Below, piece after piece: positions 28,102 to 36,336 of a stretch of DNA of 64,000 nucleotides (position 1 is the first letter of the stretch; each line of letters starts with the position of its first letter). The notes under the pieces were generated by a model. The model had not been told where the DNA came from. It did no database searches and saw only the letters and a program-made list of their open reading frames with translations. Source of the DNA: Candidatus Kapaibacterium sp. (GTDB lineage: Bacteria; Bacteroidota; Ignavibacteria; Kapaibacteriales; NICIL-2); contig BPHK01000001.1 in NCBI GenBank assembly GCA_026003495.1, positions 2,026,001 through 2,090,000 of the forward strand, in the 5' to 3' direction. The translations under genes were made by a program, and so were the position numbers.

Positions 28102-29130
28102 ATGGCAGTGCATCGCATCGTAGCGGTGGTCGTTGGTGGTATGGTATGGTTGCAAATGCTCGCCCACGCGCAGCTGCCCTGTGATGTTCCATCCATTAAT
28201 CAGCTCCTGGTCTACCGCATTGAGGACCCTTCGGTGTACCCGCCGTTGAGTATCTACATGCCCTATGACGTGCTGCTGGGATATGTGGCGCTTGATTCGT
28301 TGCATCGTGCACCCAGACCACAAGGGGAACAACAGGTTCTCGCGCTCTTCCAGCGCCAGCAAACCCTCACAGATACCGCGCGAAAAATTCTTCGTGTCTA
28401 CTACGCAATGGCTGACTACAACCCGATTCTCTTCCAATCAGCGATTATGTACATGCGTGGAAGCGCAAACTCCCCATGGGTTATTAGTAGCGAGATCCGG
28501 AAAAAACTCATACCGACAATTTGGAAAGATACCCTTCAAAAACAGCGACTGTACCGGGGATTATTTACATCAGACTACATCCTCCACGTGCGAGTCATAG
28601 ACACAATTGAGTTCCACACTACTTATACGGAGATCGTTGTCTCTGCAGAAGTACTCGATGTAATCAAAGGTCAGGTCTTGGTACCATGTGGCGATGAAGG
28701 GCTCAGGCAAGTCTCCTTGCCAAAACCTAATGCGATCGGTAACCTTACGCTGAGTAACGATCCATCGCGGTGCATTCTCTTCAGCTATTCACCCAATTGG
28801 TTCCGATATGTAGGCGGCGATGACATTGATTGGGCGTTCCTCAATGAAACGGAGGAGTTGGGCCGCATTTTAGTACCAGGTACTGAAGCAATCGTCATGC
28901 TCAAATTTGGCGTTTTATGTATTGGTGATAGTAGTGTATTTTACAGTCTTGCTCCGATCGTTATTTCAAACCGTCCATCTGAACGTACATCTTGCGGCCA
29001 GGGCATCTACCCTGTCGTCGATGGAATCGTGCAGGACCCGATGGACGATTTCGGCTTCGGCACAAATTTGAGCGTCGAGCAGTTCAAGCAGCGCTTGCGC
29101 GAACGGATCGCTGCAATTCGAAATTGGTGA
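28102..29130 (+). CDS. Secreted protein B1 with NTR/TIMP-like second half
   Basis: 342 residues with signal peptide MAVHRIVAVVVGGMVWLQML to AHAQ. CGGAGG site before ATG 28102. The first half is helical (PLSIYMPYDVLLGYVALDSL; LTDTARKILRVYYAMADYN). The second half, from about residue 155, reads YILHVRVIDTI, SAEVLDVIKGQVLVPCGDEG and LGRILVPGTEAIVMLKF, a pattern seen in netrin/TIMP-like OB folds of bacterial surface proteins. The C-terminus GIYPVVDGIVQDPMDDFGFG is common to all three copies. No sorting domain is visible. Pairing with a metalloprotease suggests an inhibitor, chaperone or partner; that is inference. Confidence 0.6.
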   Translation: MAVHRIVAVVVGGMVWLQMLAHAQLPCDVPSINQLLVYRIEDPSVYPPLSIYMPYDVLLGYVALDSLHRAPRPQGEQQVLALFQRQQTLTDTARKILRVYYAMADYNPILFQSAIMYMRGSANSPWVISSEIRKKLIPTIWKDTLQKQRLYRGLFTSDYILHVRVIDTIEFHTTYTEIVVSAEVLDVIKGQVLVPCGDEGLRQVSLPKPNAIGNLTLSNDPSRCILFSYSPNWFRYVGGDDIDWAFLNETEELGRILVPGTEAIVMLKFGVLCIGDSSVFYSLAPIVISNRPSERTSCGQGIYPVVDGIVQDPMDDFGFGTNLSVEQFKQRLRERIAAIRNW

Positions 29131-29510
29131 GAGTCCTTCGCGTGCCGCGACTCATCGAGACAGGCTCCTCGTAATGTGTGGAATAGCATCCAGAGATGAA
29201 ATTTCGAAAAAATGGTGATCTACGCTGTCACGATGAGCGCTTTCGTGACTACATACACTGTAGAGGAGCAGGGTGAAATTACCTGTTCCGTTTCACGCAA
29301 CAATGTTCAACTCCATCCGGTGGTGGCGATGACGTTACGTTTGCCCAGCAATGCAGTCTGGATGCTGATTGTAGCACGAAAACGCTCCGCACTGAATAAG
29401 ATCATTGGAGGTGTAACAGGATGCGGTGGCTATCTCTGGAAGCTCGGCATTGCTCTGTCGTTATGCATCGAGTGTGCAACGCACTGCCTCGCCCAACCGT
29501 GCGGCGAAGT
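29002..29510 (+). repeat. Array repeat block, copy 2
   Basis: About 500 bases covering the 3' end of B1, the spacer, the leader frame and the start of A2. Shared at high DNA identity with 31457-31980, in part with 33896-34165 (3' half of B and leader start), and in its right half with 26753-27070. It is far better conserved than the middle of the protease genes. Confidence 0.85.
29273..29332 (+). CDS. Possible 19-residue leader peptide before protease A2
   Basis: GTG start with GAGGAG upstream, product VKLPVPFHATMFNSIRWWR, TGA overlapping the A2 start at 29329. Same arrangement as at 26816. Confidence 0.4.
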   Translation: MKLPVPFHATMFNSIRWWR

Positions 29511-30519
29511 GATAAATTGTCCTGACCGGGCGTACTCCTACACTTTTTGTACCCCTTCTGGGTTCGTGAACGCCTGCGCTCGAAACCCATGGTCCTACCG
29601 GCAAGGCTGGATGCCTCTTCGCGCCAGTGGTCGTATTTGCTTATTTCTTTCGAATGTGCCAATGTATCAACCAGCGACGACATACGTATGGCCTTTGCGA
29701 GGCGGTGGCGAAGCCGCAGTATTTCGCCCAGACCTGGTAGTCAATGATTTCGATTGTGCAGAAGGTAAATGGGACTGTGTGTGTGGGAGAGAGCAAGATC
29801 CATGCAGGTGTAGAATCGAAGTCCGATTTGTTACAGATGAAAATGATGGTTTAATCCGGAAATACGTCGATCGAGCCATTGCACTTGCGTGGAGGGAGTG
29901 GCAAAGCAACACATGCGAGCTCTTTTGCGAAGCATCTCCCCTAAACCCAGGCTCAGTTATTGTAGTAAATATGACAAAACGTTTTTTGTTTCCATTGGGG
30001 GGGGGTAGATACCCAAGGATTGTCTATAATGATATGTTATGGGAAACAGTAAGGAATAGAGCAAGTGACACTCTAATTGCCTGGAACTTATGCGAAGTTC
30101 TGATTCACGAAATAGGTCATCTGTATGGACTTGGGCATCACACTGATTGTCCACCGGCAAATGGAATCATGAATGCGACTGCAGTCGCGAACCAGCCGCG
30201 CCGGGACCTGAGCCAAGACGATCGGTGCGCCTACGCGAAACTCTACTGCCCAGGGATTGTTCCCGTCGAAGAGGATCATACCCCAGGCAATGTTGTTCTA
30301 AGGGATGGCTCCATTGTGCTCCCACTTCCTCCCCTCCTAACCTCCGGTGATCTGCAGTTTCGCTTGTACGATGTTTTCGGACGGTGCTACCCCATCCATG
30401 CAGAACGAAACGGTAATTTCGTACTAATCCATACCCGACAGTTGGCCCAAGGAGTATATTTTTTAGCTATCGATTCTCAGCGAACAACCGTGAAATATAC
30501 GCTCATGTCTCTGCAATAA
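29329..30519 (+). CDS. Secreted metzincin-like metalloprotease A2 with T9SS sorting domain
   Basis: 396 residues, aligned over its full length with A1. Zinc motif HEIGHLYGLGHH (H260), Met-turn GIMNA, paired cysteines (CVCGREQDPCRC), and a sorting domain LQFRLYDVFGRCYPIH with LAQGVYFLAID near the end. The first 85 residues are almost identical to A1 whereas the middle differs at many positions. A run of eight G at about 29997 lies in the gene and could be a slippage site. B2 follows 37 bases downstream. Confidence 0.82.
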   Translation: MTLRLPSNAVWMLIVARKRSALNKIIGGVTGCGGYLWKLGIALSLCIECATHCLAQPCGEVINCPDRAYSYTFCTPSGFVNACARNPWSYRQGWMPLRASGRICLFLSNVPMYQPATTYVWPLRGGGEAAVFRPDLVVNDFDCAEGKWDCVCGREQDPCRCRIEVRFVTDENDGLIRKYVDRAIALAWREWQSNTCELFCEASPLNPGSVIVVNMTKRFLFPLGGGRYPRIVYNDMLWETVRNRASDTLIAWNLCEVLIHEIGHLYGLGHHTDCPPANGIMNATAVANQPRRDLSQDDRCAYAKLYCPGIVPVEEDHTPGNVVLRDGSIVLPLPPLLTSGDLQFRLYDVFGRCYPIHAERNGNFVLIHTRQLAQGVYFLAIDSQRTTVKYTLMSLQ

Positions 30520-30556
30520 CGTCCAAGTGTACTGTTTGACTTCTGGAGGCTTTCCC

Positions 30557-31585
30557 ATGGCACTGCATCGCATCGTCTCATTGGTTGTTGGTGGTATGGT
30601 AGGGATGCATATGCTCGCCCTCGCACAGCTTCCCTGCGATGAACCGTACATTGAGAATCTTGTCTACCGTATCGACGACCCTGCGGTATACCCACCGCTG
30701 AGTATCTACATGCCTTATGACGTGCTGCTGGGCTATGTGGCACTTGACTCCTTGCATCGTGCACCGAGACCCCAAGGACAAGAACAGGCTCTTGCGCTCC
30801 TCCAGCGCCAGCAAACGCTCACAGATACCACGCGAAAAATTCTTCGAGTCTATTACGCAATGGCTGACTACGACCCAATCCTCCTCCGGTCGGCGATCAT
30901 GTACATGCGCGGCGGCTCAAACTCCCCGTGGATTATTAGCAGTGAGATCCGGAAAACACTCATACCGACAATTTGGAAAGATACCCTTCAAAAACAGCGA
31001 CTGTATCGTGCATTATTTACCTCAAGCTACATCCTCCATGTGCGAGTCCTGGACACAATGGAGTTACACTCCACTTACACAAGTATAATTGTTTCAGCAG
31101 AAGTTCTCGATGTACTCAAAGGCCAAGTGTTGGTACCCTGTGGTGATGAAGGACCGACGAAGCGAGTATTCTTACCGCTGCGCAATGCGTTCAGTCAAAG
31201 TACGGTTAGCAACGATCACGTGCAGTGTATTCTCTTCAGCTATTCACCAAACTGGTTCCGATTTGTCGGAGGCAATGATATTGATGTGGCAGACCTCAAC
31301 GAAAGCGAGGTGTTAGGTCGCATCTTGGTACCTGGTACCGAAGCGATCGTAATGCTCGACTTTAACATTGCTTGTTGGAGCGATAGTAGTGTTTTCTACT
31401 ATCTCACTCCAATCGATATCAATAATCGTCCATCCGAACGTACATCCTGTGGGCATGGCATCTACCCTATCGTCGAAGGGATCGTGCAGGACCCAATGGA
31501 TGATTTCGGCTTCGGCACAAACTTGAGCGCCGAACAATTCAAGCTGCGCTTGCGCGAACGGATCGCTGCAATTCGAAATTGGTGA
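30557..31585 (+). CDS. Secreted protein B2 with NTR/TIMP-like second half
   Basis: 342 residues, the same length as B1 and collinear with it. Signal peptide MALHRIVSLVVGGMVGMHML to ALAQ. GGAGG eight bases before ATG 30557. The NTR-like region has YILHVRVLDTM, SAEVLDVLKGQVLVPCGDEG and LGRILVPGTEAIVMLDF. Only the region after about residue 200 diverges strongly from B1. The 3' end belongs to the repeat block. Confidence 0.6.
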   Translation: MALHRIVSLVVGGMVGMHMLALAQLPCDEPYIENLVYRIDDPAVYPPLSIYMPYDVLLGYVALDSLHRAPRPQGQEQALALLQRQQTLTDTTRKILRVYYAMADYDPILLRSAIMYMRGGSNSPWIISSEIRKTLIPTIWKDTLQKQRLYRALFTSSYILHVRVLDTMELHSTYTSIIVSAEVLDVLKGQVLVPCGDEGPTKRVFLPLRNAFSQSTVSNDHVQCILFSYSPNWFRFVGGNDIDVADLNESEVLGRILVPGTEAIVMLDFNIACWSDSSVFYYLTPIDINNRPSERTSCGHGIYPIVEGIVQDPMDDFGFGTNLSAEQFKLRLRERIAAIRNW

Positions 31586-31980
31586 GAGTCCCTCGCGTGC
31601 TGCGACTCATCGAGACAGGCTCCTCGTAATGTGTGGAATAGCATCCAGAGATGACATTTCGAAAAAATGGTGATCCACGCTGTCACGATGAGCGCTTTCG
31701 TGACTACGTACACTGTAGAGGAGCAGGGTGAAATTACCTGTTCCGTTTCACGCAACAATGTTCAACTCCATCCGGTGGTGGCGATGACTTCTCGTTTGCC
31801 CAAAGATGCAGCGTGGAAGATTTTCGCAGCGGGAGGATGCTCAACTCCACGTCTGTTCATCGGTGCTGTGACAGGTCATGGCGGTATTCTCAGGACGTTC
31901 GGCATCGCACTGTTCCTATGCATCGAGTGTGCAACGCACTGCCTCGCCCAACCGTGCGGGGAGCCGATCAACTGCCCGAA
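31457..31980 (+). repeat. Array repeat block, copy 3
   Basis: Same content as 29002-29510: end of B2, spacer, leader frame and beginning of A3. Between about 31795 and 31895 it diverges, then the signal-peptide region (to CCCGAAC near 31980) is close to A1 and A2 again, as expected from patchy gene conversion. Confidence 0.82.
31728..31787 (+). CDS. Possible 19-residue leader peptide before protease A3
   Basis: GTG start, product identical to that at 29273, TGA overlapping the A3 ATG at 31784. Confidence 0.4.
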   Translation: MKLPVPFHATMFNSIRWWR

Positions 31981-32990
31981 CAAGAAGTATCCTTATCTTT
32001 TTCGCAATCCTAATGAAATTCGTCGCGAAGTACGTTGCATTGAGAATCCGCACGATGTTAATGATCCATGGCATCCGGTTTTGTTTACCGGTAAAGTGTG
32101 TTTAGGATATTACCTCGATGAATTCGATCCAGCAAGTTACCAGCCACCAAATACAATATCGTTGCGAATCAACGGAGAAGAGGTAGTTGTCTTTCAGAGT
32201 GATCTTGTCATAAATGATTTTAATTGCATAGACAGGTGGTATTGTATTTGTGGCTTGCAGTCTCTACCTTGTCAATGCACATTACGCGTCGGGTTTATCA
32301 AGGACGCGCGTCTTTTCACACAGGATCCAACCAGGACTATCGCTTATACAAGGTTGAACATTTCCTATGGTCAGAATTGTCAGCCTCATTGTGAATCATC
32401 GTATATCATGGTAAACTTTACCCCTGAGTTTCTCAGATATGATGAAGATGGCAATCCACATTCATTCCTCTTTAATAGCCAACTACGAGAGAATGTATTG
32501 TATGTAAACGAGATTCAAAGAAATACCAAAGGAATATATCCTTATCACCGTGGATACAACTTATGTGACGTTCTAACCCATGAAGCTGGGCACTTCTTAG
32601 GATTACGACATTACAATGATAGTAACTGCCCCGCTCAAGAGCAAAGCAGCGGGATTATGGATGCTTACGCCAGCGCAAATGATGCGCAAGAGCTGTCTAT
32701 CGATGACAAGTGCATGTTTGCGAAGCTATATTGTCCCAGTATTGTACCTGTCACGAATTTTGAATATCGAACCGATCCAGAACTTACATGCACATTCATC
32801 CTTGTTCCTCCTCTTTCTCACCTTGCTATTTTTGATATTTAGTGGCAAACTAATTCTCTCGCAAACGAATTGGAATCCGATGTCGCTTCCATTCTCAATC
32901 GAGACATTGCCTATTGGCACTTACATTGCCGTTCTTTCGTCACTCGATGCACGCAACAGTACGACCATTTTAATTCGGAGGTTACCATGA
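31784..32990 (+). pseudogene. Metzincin-like metalloprotease A3, frameshifted at its sorting domain
   Basis: As read, the product stops at TAG 32840-32842 after 352 residues (HLAIFDI). Skipping one T in the run 32838-32840 restores a perfect type IX sorting domain: IFDISGKLILSQ continuing to IETLPIGTYIAVLSSL and ILIRRLP, ending at TGA 32988-32990, which overlaps the B3 start. The protease domain is intact: HEAGHFLGLRH at residue 266 and GIMDA for the Met-turn. The middle is much more diverged than A1 versus A2. Either the enzyme has just lost its secretion signal, or the extra T is a sequencing error. Confidence 0.8.
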
Positions 32991-34024
32991 TAGCGTCTCT
33001 GTTGATCGCGATGCTCGTGGTCCTTGATGGACATACGGTGGCACAACCAGTCAATCCATGCAATCCAGCGTACCCATATCTGGTGTACACATTGCAACGA
33101 CCGATGCAGAAGCCTCCCGTATCCATCTACATGCCATACGATGTCCTGCTCGGATACATCGCATTGGATACGTTTCAGTACCGTATTCCGCCGGGTGCGG
33201 AGGGCCAATTGGTCGAGTTCCTCAAGCGCCAAACTTCTTGGAACGATACACTCAAGACGATCACCCGTATCTGGTATGCGATGGCTGATTATGATCCAAT
33301 GTTGTACATTTCTCGGATCTGGAAATTCCGAATCACTGAACCAGCACCACTGATGTGGCAGGATATTTTGCTGGAGAACATCATCAAAGCAGCGGACAAC
33401 ATCAAAGCAGCTCGTAGAGATCGTGCGTTGCTGCAATCGCACTATATCCTCCATATCATGGTAGTCGACACCGTACAGACACGACTTCCAGCACCGCCAG
33501 AATTACGTGAGAAAAGTATGTGCATTACTACATCGTGCCTGGTGCAGGATGTCATCAAGGGTCAGGTTGCGCCGCTGTGCAATACGGCATTTTTGCGTGG
33601 CTGGCTTACCAATAACCGTCAAACGCTCGACAGTGGACGGTGCCTGCAGTTTACATACTGTCCACACTGGTCCCGACGTGGGGATGGGGATGTCGTCGAT
33701 GTTGAAACAGATTCGATGGGCAACATAGTCTCTCCCGCTTTGTTAGGCGAAATACTCTCACCTGGATGCGAATACATCGTATTCCTACGCTACAGCATGG
33801 GATGCCGCTCGACAGACACGACGCAAGTGGATCATTACACCTTGGATCCAATTCGCGTTGAATGGGAAGGATCGGGAGAAAGCTCCTATGGATTTGGCAT
33901 CTACCCTGTCGTCGATGGGATCGTGCAGGACCCGATGGACGATTTCGGCTTCGGGACGAACTTGAGCGCCGAACAGTTCAAGCAGCGCTTGCGCGAACGG
34001 ATCGATGCAATTCGAAATTGGTGA
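32987..34024 (+). CDS. Secreted protein B3 with NTR/TIMP-like second half
   Basis: 345 residues. CGGAGG site before ATG 32987, which overlaps the stop of the frame-restored A3. Signal peptide MIASLLIAMLVVLDGHTVAQ. It is the most diverged B copy, yet it keeps SIYMPYDVLLGYIALDTF, the NTR-like pattern YILHIMVVDT, LVQDVIKGQVAPLC and LGEILSPGCEYIVFLRY, and the shared C-terminus. The final 40 codons are almost identical to B1 and B2, part of the repeat block. Confidence 0.6.
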   Translation: MIASLLIAMLVVLDGHTVAQPVNPCNPAYPYLVYTLQRPMQKPPVSIYMPYDVLLGYIALDTFQYRIPPGAEGQLVEFLKRQTSWNDTLKTITRIWYAMADYDPMLYISRIWKFRITEPAPLMWQDILLENIIKAADNIKAARRDRALLQSHYILHIMVVDTVQTRLPAPPELREKSMCITTSCLVQDVIKGQVAPLCNTAFLRGWLTNNRQTLDSGRCLQFTYCPHWSRRGDGDVVDVETDSMGNIVSPALLGEILSPGCEYIVFLRYSMGCRSTDTTQVDHYTLDPIRVEWEGSGESSYGFGIYPVVDGIVQDPMDDFGFGTNLSAEQFKQRLRERIDAIRNW

Positions 34025-34165
34025 GAGTCCTTCGCGTGCCCGACTCATCGAGACAGGCTCCTCGTGATGTGTGGAATAGCATCCAGAGATGCCATGTCGA
34101 AAAAATGGTGATTCCACGCTGTCACAATAAGCGCTTTCGTGACTATATACACGGTAGAGAGATTG
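33896..34165 (+). repeat. Array repeat block, copy 4 (truncated and decayed)
   Basis: End of B3, spacer and the first 80 bases of the leader region. An extra T near 34112 shifts the upstream frame, and homology stops after CGGTAGAGAG at about 34165, before the leader peptide. It marks the right end of the array and suggests that a fourth protease gene once followed. Confidence 0.8.
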
Positions 34166-34187
34166 TGGAATATCGCTCGTGCGTACA

Positions 34188-34643
34188 ATGCACCACCGAC
34201 ACAGCATTTATACGTTGCTGAGCAATACTCTCATGCTACTGAGTGTTGCTGTACTTGCAGTTGCTGCATTGTGGTCAGGAGTGACTGCTTGTTGTGATGG
34301 TAATATCAGGCGATGCATCACTGTGGGAATTCCACCCAGTTCGGAATGTGGTTGTATCACAAACACGGGACAGTCGAATGTGATCTATTCAATGTATCGT
34401 GTCGCATCTGGTGATAATATCCTGCGGCAAGTGAGGAATTCGCCACCACCAAATCCGGACTGCTATTATCTTCCACGTAGGTCAACATCTATAACTATCA
34501 CATATGACATCGTTTGTAGATTATCGGATGGTAGGTTCGCTATACGTACCTGCTCTTATACAGGATCGCTTCGTGAAGAATGTGATGCGAGCGAAACGAA
34601 TGAAGCAATCGTCTTGAGATGCGATCCTTGTTTCTACCAATGA
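34188..34643 (+). CDS. Small secreted cysteine-rich protein of unknown function
   Basis: 151 residues. A hydrophobic signal segment (TLMLLSVAVLAVAALW) is followed by a mature part with about ten cysteines (ACCDGNIRRC, ECGCI, DCYYLP, CDPCFYQ). I do not recognise the family. It lies directly behind the decayed fourth repeat block, where a protease would be expected, and shares the cysteine richness of its neighbours. GTG 34179 is an alternative start. Confidence 0.55.
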   Translation: MHHRHSIYTLLSNTLMLLSVAVLAVAALWSGVTACCDGNIRRCITVGIPPSSECGCITNTGQSNVIYSMYRVASGDNILRQVRNSPPPNPDCYYLPRRSTSITITYDIVCRLSDGRFAIRTCSYTGSLREECDASETNEAIVLRCDPCFYQ

Positions 34644-34708
34644 GATAGATACACACGCAGAGTCTCGATGCGTACTTTTTCAATGTTAAACTTCTAATGG
34701 AGGTTATG

Positions 34709-35521
34709 ATGAAAGGGTACACCTTTCTCCACTACTCGTTGCTCGCTACAGTTGGGGCACTCATGCTCGTGTGGTCAGCAGGATGTAATCAGTTCATGAC
34801 GCCGGAAACCACGACACCGAAGCGTCTGAAGGGTAACATTGATTTACTGAATGTCGGAACTGGCAACTACGATGGAGGCCAATGGTACGCTCACGAAACC
34901 GAGGAGTGGTGGAATCATGGGGAAGATGTCCCGACAGGCGAGGGCGCCGCTCTTGACAGCATACTCCTCGCAATCCGACATCGGAAGTACACTGGAGTGA
35001 CTGCCTACTTCGGAAGGGCATGCAGCATCACTGGAGCAAGCGTCAATGGCCATACGTTAGGCGTGTACGGCGGGGGAGGCGAGTACTCATATCAGGCCTT
35101 TGACATGCCCCTGTACTTCGACACACAACTGAACACATTCGAATGGACCATCGATGGTACCACCTACACCCACACACTCTCGCTCAACACGCCTCAAGTG
35201 AACATTGAACAGCCTGAACTGATGGATACACTCAACCGCAGTGACAATGTTACGATTGCATGGACCCCATCGCCAGATTCGACAGACTATGTCATGATCA
35301 CAGTCCTCGTGCTGGCAACGCTCGACGGTAGCCTCGGAAGAGGAATCACCGAAATTGTCGCAGACAATGGCTTTTATACCGTACCGTCCTCCGTGTTGAG
35401 GAATGCAAGAAAAATTTCGATTCGACTCGCCCGCGGTGTTGCGGAAGAAGCCTACTACGGCGGGAAGAAATATCTCTTCGTGCTCGCTAAGTCTTCTTCG
35501 ATTGAATGCATGGTCCGCTAA
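34709..35521 (+). CDS. Lipoprotein of unknown function
   Basis: 270 residues. The signal peptide ends in a lipobox (LVWSAGC, Cys about 26), so the protein is lipid-anchored. Residues 150-185 resemble a beta-sandwich edge with TWTIDG-type strands (FEWTIDGTTYTHTLSLN), followed by a fibronectin/Ig-like stretch (VTIAWTPSPDSTDYVMITVL). I do not recognise a catalytic site. ATG 34709 fits the TGGAGG at 34698-34703; ATG 34697 and 34706 are in frame but too close or before it. Confidence 0.65.
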   Translation: MKGYTFLHYSLLATVGALMLVWSAGCNQFMTPETTTPKRLKGNIDLLNVGTGNYDGGQWYAHETEEWWNHGEDVPTGEGAALDSILLAIRHRKYTGVTAYFGRACSITGASVNGHTLGVYGGGGEYSYQAFDMPLYFDTQLNTFEWTIDGTTYTHTLSLNTPQVNIEQPELMDTLNRSDNVTIAWTPSPDSTDYVMITVLVLATLDGSLGRGITEIVADNGFYTVPSSVLRNARKISIRLARGVAEEAYYGGKKYLFVLAKSSSIECMVR

Positions 35522-35547
35522 AACGCGTGATAGGTCCATGAAATAAC

Positions 35548-36293
35548 ATGCATCCGTTCATTCCAATTTGGCGATGGGAAGTCCCATCGTACACGCTCCT
35601 CCTGGCATGTGGAGGAGCTCTTTCTTTTTTGCTCTTGCGCATTGTGACAATCAGGTGGTGCTTGAGTTATGGACAATACCATTGGGTGTGGTGGTGTATG
35701 CTCATCGCTTTTGTCGTCGCTGCCCGAATCGCAGGGATGATGATGATCGAAGGAGCCGGCGCCGACCAAGATACACTTATCGGTGGAGAGACAAGTATTG
35801 TTGGAGTAGTATCAGTGTTCGCTCTTTGCGTTGTAGCTGGACGGCATCTCTGTCCTCAATTTCGGTTCGATGCACTGATATACCTTCACTGTTGCTATTA
35901 CATTTTGTTGGTAAACTTGCGTGTGCATTGGCAGGATGTTGTTATGGTGCATTGACAACGATACCGGTGAGCATACCCTCTGAATGGTCGTTATCTCCTT
36001 TGAAAGGAGCGCGCATTCACCCTCTTCAATTCGAGGAAGCCATCGCATTCTTCGCGCTATTGATACTAAGTCTGGTGGAAGTAAAACGACGGTGCGCACC
36101 CGGGAAGCTCGTGTCTCTGTATTTTGTAGGAGTCGGCATCGAGCGTTTTTTGAGCATCATTTTGCGCGGAGACCTGAGGCACACAGAGCAAATCATCTTT
36201 CAAGTTTTTGCATTTTGCACCATTATCGTTGGAATTGTTCTCTCGTTCGGTACTCCCAGCACTGCGCGCATAACCAAGACGAAGCATCGCTGA
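35548..36293 (+). pseudogene. Lgt-like prolipoprotein diacylglyceryl transferase, frameshifted
   Basis: Two overlapping frames together give one Lgt-type membrane protein of about 245 residues. The first (from ATG 35548) has the N-terminal membrane segments and IGGETSIVGVVSVFAL, like the Lgt GGxSxxG region. It must change frame near 35880 to continue as PSLLLLHFVGKLACALAGCC with YGA, then HPLQFEEAIAFF and GIERFLSIILRGD, all Lgt hallmarks. The shift is one base backward (or two forward). Real loss, or a sequencing error, cannot be told apart. Lgt adds the lipid to lipoproteins such as the one encoded just upstream; a second, main lgt is likely elsewhere. Confidence 0.72.
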
Positions 36294-36336
36294 ATTTGAC
36301 GACGATCCGTCCCGGTACGATTGAAGGAAGTGATCC

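Noticed and set aside
26753-34165. CRISPR array or insertion sequence as cause of the repeats
   Set aside because: Repeats are 270-520 bases long, 2.4 kb apart and contain coding ends; there are no short spacers, terminal inverted repeats or transposase.
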